From: Prolixibacter sp. SD074
GTDB lineage: Bacteria > Bacteroidota > Bacteroidia > Bacteroidales > Prolixibacteraceae
Direction: 5' to 3'
Assembly (NCBI RefSeq): GCF_009617895.1
Contig: NZ_BLAW01000001.1
Location: forward strand, 1,045,001-1,109,000
DNA: 64,000 bases
A program made the translations under genes and the position numbers. The first letter of the stretch is position 1. Each line of letters opens with the position of its first letter. Positions 61,803-64,000 of the stretch are shown one piece after another. Under the pieces are notes generated by a model. It ran no database searches and was not told the origin of the DNA. It saw only the letters and a program-made list of their open reading frames with translations.

Positions 61803-63884
61803 TTAGTAGCTACCCCAATAGCGACGTAAAAACCACTCAATCGCCAGCAAAATTACCAAAAGGAACAAAACGAATTCATACCGAACGACATCCATCATCA
61901 CCACTTCTTCCGTCTGTACGTTCTTGCTTTGCAGGATTTTCTTCATGTCCGGAAACAACTGTGCTAACTGTGGTGCATAAAAAACCTTACCTCCCGAATA
62001 TTCCGCCATCGCCTTCATCAGATGATGATTTGCCCGGGTTTCCAGCATTTCTGTTTGTGTAGCCATCACCTCAAAATCACCCGGTTCCTTCAACGAATCT
62101 GTCCCTATCTTCGAAGTAGCGGAAAAATGATAGCTTCCCGGCGATAAATGCCCGGCATTCAACTCATATCCATCATCACCTTCCGTGAAAACGTAATGGA
62201 ATAATTTACCGGCATGATCAGTCAAATCCAATGTAACCAACGAATTCCGGACCGGTTCATATATTGCGTTGAACAAGGTAGCCGAGAAACTGACCGTCTC
62301 GTTGGCCATCACCATCCGGTTAAAGTGAATATTGAACTGATCTTTATTCCGCTTTAACGCAAGATACCTGGCAGTGTTAACAATCCAATCATTAAAAAGG
62401 CCTTCGTTTCCATCGATTGACATGGCCAAAATTCGCCACTTCCAGGTTCCTTCACCAGCTAAGATAGCTGTTTTAATACCATTCTGTTCTCCCATGGCCA
62501 AAATCGGATTCTCATTGTTATTTCCTGTCCGGTAAAACAATGTTTCCATAAAGGGCTTTACTTCCGTTTTTCCTTCCGGCACCACCAAAGGCATTTGCGT
62601 ACCCAGCCATTCATCTAGTCGTATATTAGGATGGAACAATCCAAAGCCAGGGTTAATCTTCATCTGAACGTCCAGCAGTTGTTCATTTTTATTAACAATT
62701 TTCATACCAGTATTTAACTTATTAAAAGTCGAAATACTGCTTGTAGCTCCCAGAATATACCAACGGGAAGTCCGCGAATCGATGAAACGTTTCAGATGGG
62801 TAATTCCAGCTCCTCCTATTCCAGGCAACTGATAAAAAATGAGCAAATTAAATTTCTCCGGTGAATAATCCTCAAAATGACCAAACGGAGCTACCACCAC
62901 GTTGAATTGCGGATCGGTTTCCAGCGCACTAGTCAGCGCACCAATGTCGGGGTGGGGCGCTGCGGCCAGTATAAGAATTTTCCGCCGGGTATTCAGCACA
63001 TCAACGGTGAGTATTCGCGTATTATTGGCAATATTTTGCTCTCCTTTTACCGGATTCACCTGAATTTTGTATTGTTGTAATCCCGGTTTATCGCTTTTTA
63101 TCCGAAAGGATTCCTGACGAAAGACGGAAGGTCCGGTAACCTGAATAGTCCGTTGCTCAACCACTCTCCCGTTTTGTGTAATGGAAATACGATTTTGCCC
63201 GGAGGTCAAACCATGCCCGCTTATCTCGGCCTCCACCGGAAAAGTTTTCCCGGTAACGGCGGTTGGATTTGATCTCACCCGGCTTATTCGTATATCGCTG
63301 CGTAGGGTTGTATCACCTACAACAATGGGGAAGACCGGATATCCAAGCGTCCCGACTACGTTAACCGGGTTTTGTCCGGCGTTGTAAATTCCATCGCCGA
63401 TAACCAGCATCGCTGCCGGTTTCTCATAATCGTTTTGCGCCGCAACCGTCTGAATGGCATCTGAATAATCTGACAAATTACCTTTGTAACCGGGGCTGGT
63501 TTCTTCCTGGACAGAATCGGCAAACACGTAACACTTCAATTCAGCTACATCTGAAAGTTCAGAAGCCAGTTGACCTTTCAGCGAATCCAAAGCAGAACGA
63601 ATCTTCAACGAGTCAGGATGATTGAGCATAGAAGAGGAATTATCCTGCAAGACCAAGATCACCGGTTTGTTTTTCACTTTCTTCTTCAGTTTAACCACCG
63701 GTGAAAGCAACAACAATGTCACAAGAAATAAAACGACAAAGCGCAAGCTCTTCATTACCCAAAGCCGGCCACGGCCCAAACCATCGAACGATGCTGAATT
63801 GCGGTAGAGCAATCGTGTCAGGAACCAGGAGAAAGCCAGACAGAGAAGAATAAATATTTCGGGATATGCTGTTGAGAAAATCAC
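61803..63884 (-). CDS. Membrane protein with von Willebrand A domain
   Basis: A 693-residue protein with membrane spans near residues 9-25, 43-62 and 668-688. Between them lies a VWA domain with the MIDAS-like DNSSS (about 78-82) and AMLVIGDGIYNAG (about 160), followed by an Ig-like region and a glutamine-amidotransferase-like fold (FNLLIFYQLPGIGG, about 345). This layout is common in Bacteroidota membrane proteins of the BatA/B type. The metal-binding site may hold a ligand outside the membrane. Function unknown. The 116 bases after its start contain no gene. Confidence 0.8.
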   Translation of the reverse strand: MIFSTAYPEIFILLCLAFSWFLTRLLYRNSASFDGLGRGRLWVMKSLRFVVLFLVTLLLLSPVVKLKKKVKNKPVILVLQDNSSSMLNHPDSLKIRSALDSLKGQLASELSDVAELKCYVFADSVQEETSPGYKGNLSDYSDAIQTVAAQNDYEKPAAMLVIGDGIYNAGQNPVNVVGTLGYPVFPIVVGDTTLRSDIRISRVRSNPTAVTGKTFPVEAEISGHGLTSGQNRISITQNGRVVEQRTIQVTGPSVFRQESFRIKSDKPGLQQYKIQVNPVKGEQNIANNTRILTVDVLNTRRKILILAAAPHPDIGALTSALETDPQFNVVVAPFGHFEDYSPEKFNLLIFYQLPGIGGAGITHLKRFIDSRTSRWYILGATSSISTFNKLNTGMKIVNKNEQLLDVQMKINPGFGLFHPNIRLDEWLGTQMPLVVPEGKTEVKPFMETLFYRTGNNNENPILAMGEQNGIKTAILAGEGTWKWRILAMSIDGNEGLFNDWIVNTARYLALKRNKDQFNIHFNRMVMANETVSFSATLFNAIYEPVRNSLVTLDLTDHAGKLFHYVFTEGDDGYELNAGHLSPGSYHFSATSKIGTDSLKEPGDFEVMATQTEMLETRANHHLMKAMAEYSGGKVFYAPQLAQLFPDMKKILQSKNVQTEEVVMMDVVRYEFVLFLLVILLAIEWFLRRYWGSY

Positions 63885-64000
63885 ACCTGTAAGTCATTCG
63901 TTCAGGCACAAAAATAAAAACAAACTATCATTCCAAACATGAAAAAGGACTACATTATCAGCAGCCCTTAAGTTTAAGTTCAATATATTCATTTATAATG

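Overview
The window reads as chromosomal DNA of a Bacteroidota bacterium. The evidence is a SusC/SusD pair, a hybrid two-component regulator of the carbohydrate-sensing type, a Bacteroidota-type serine palmitoyltransferase, a glycoside hydrolase ending in a type IX secretion-like tail, and promoter boxes of the TAnnTTTG kind. The gene mix (Qmo/Hdr sulfur cluster, tryptophanase, many small intergenic repeats) would fit a marine or sediment member of Marinilabiliales/Prolixibacteraceae, but that placement is inference. No tRNA, rRNA or CRISPR array was recognised.

Layout. (1) 0-6.7 kb: a plus-strand run of eight genes (patatin, CDP-alcohol phosphatidyltransferase, GtrA, serine palmitoyltransferase, SDR, GNAT-like acyltransferase, GT2, membrane protein) that looks like a sphingolipid synthesis and head-group locus. 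(2) 6.7-33 kb: housekeeping and stand-alone metabolic genes (ROK kinase, TPR proteins, RelA/SpoT homologue, tryptophanase, Mut7-C RNase-like, YebC, hybrid kinase, HAD, aldo/keto reductase, group II decarboxylase, rhodanese, TauE, metal ABC transporter). They are mixed with many decaying gene pieces: radical SAM/SPASM, HigB-like toxin, CBM9-like domain, diacylglycerol-kinase-like, AlkD-like, an outer-membrane channel, and a metal-binding protein. A 1699-bp insertion sequence and several intergenic repeat elements lie here too. (3) 33.3-39.8 kb: a compact eight-gene minus-strand operon coding for two DsrE-type proteins, TusA, an MvhD-like subunit, two HdrA/Qmo flavoproteins, a small helix-turn-helix-like protein and a QmoC-like membrane subunit. 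A divergent Crp/Fnr regulator follows, with a TGTGA-N6-TCACT palindrome between them. (4) 40.8-57.1 kb: a polysaccharide utilisation locus with a GH16 enzyme, SusC, SusD, two IPT/TIG surface lipoproteins and a GH26 enzyme. Its sensor-regulator is cut cleanly by an IS1595-family element with 18-bp perfect ends and an 8-bp target duplication. (5) 57.2-64 kb: an M48 protease, three tandem paralogous TPR lipoproteins (DUF6340-like) and a von Willebrand A domain membrane protein.

How the parts work together. The first locus can be read as serine + acyl donor to 3-ketosphinganine (SPT), reduction (SDR), N-acylation (GNAT protein) and head-group transfer (CDP-alcohol transferase, GT2/GtrA). The sulfur operon can be read as persulfide carriers (DsrE, DsrE2, TusA) feeding an electron-bifurcating or quinone-linked HdrA/Qmo complex, controlled by the neighbouring Crp/Fnr protein; its direction and substrate are unknown. 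The carbohydrate locus binds, imports and cuts a beta-linked polysaccharide, probably mannan or glucan, but its regulator appears inactivated in this genome.

The strongest leads are the Qmo/DsrE/TusA operon without dsrAB or apr genes in view, the precise IS1595 knock-out of the regulator, a 25-codon leader peptide with promoter and palindrome in front of tryptophanase, the 32-residue membrane peptide gene in front of susC, and the deletion that fused the ends of two metal-transport genes.
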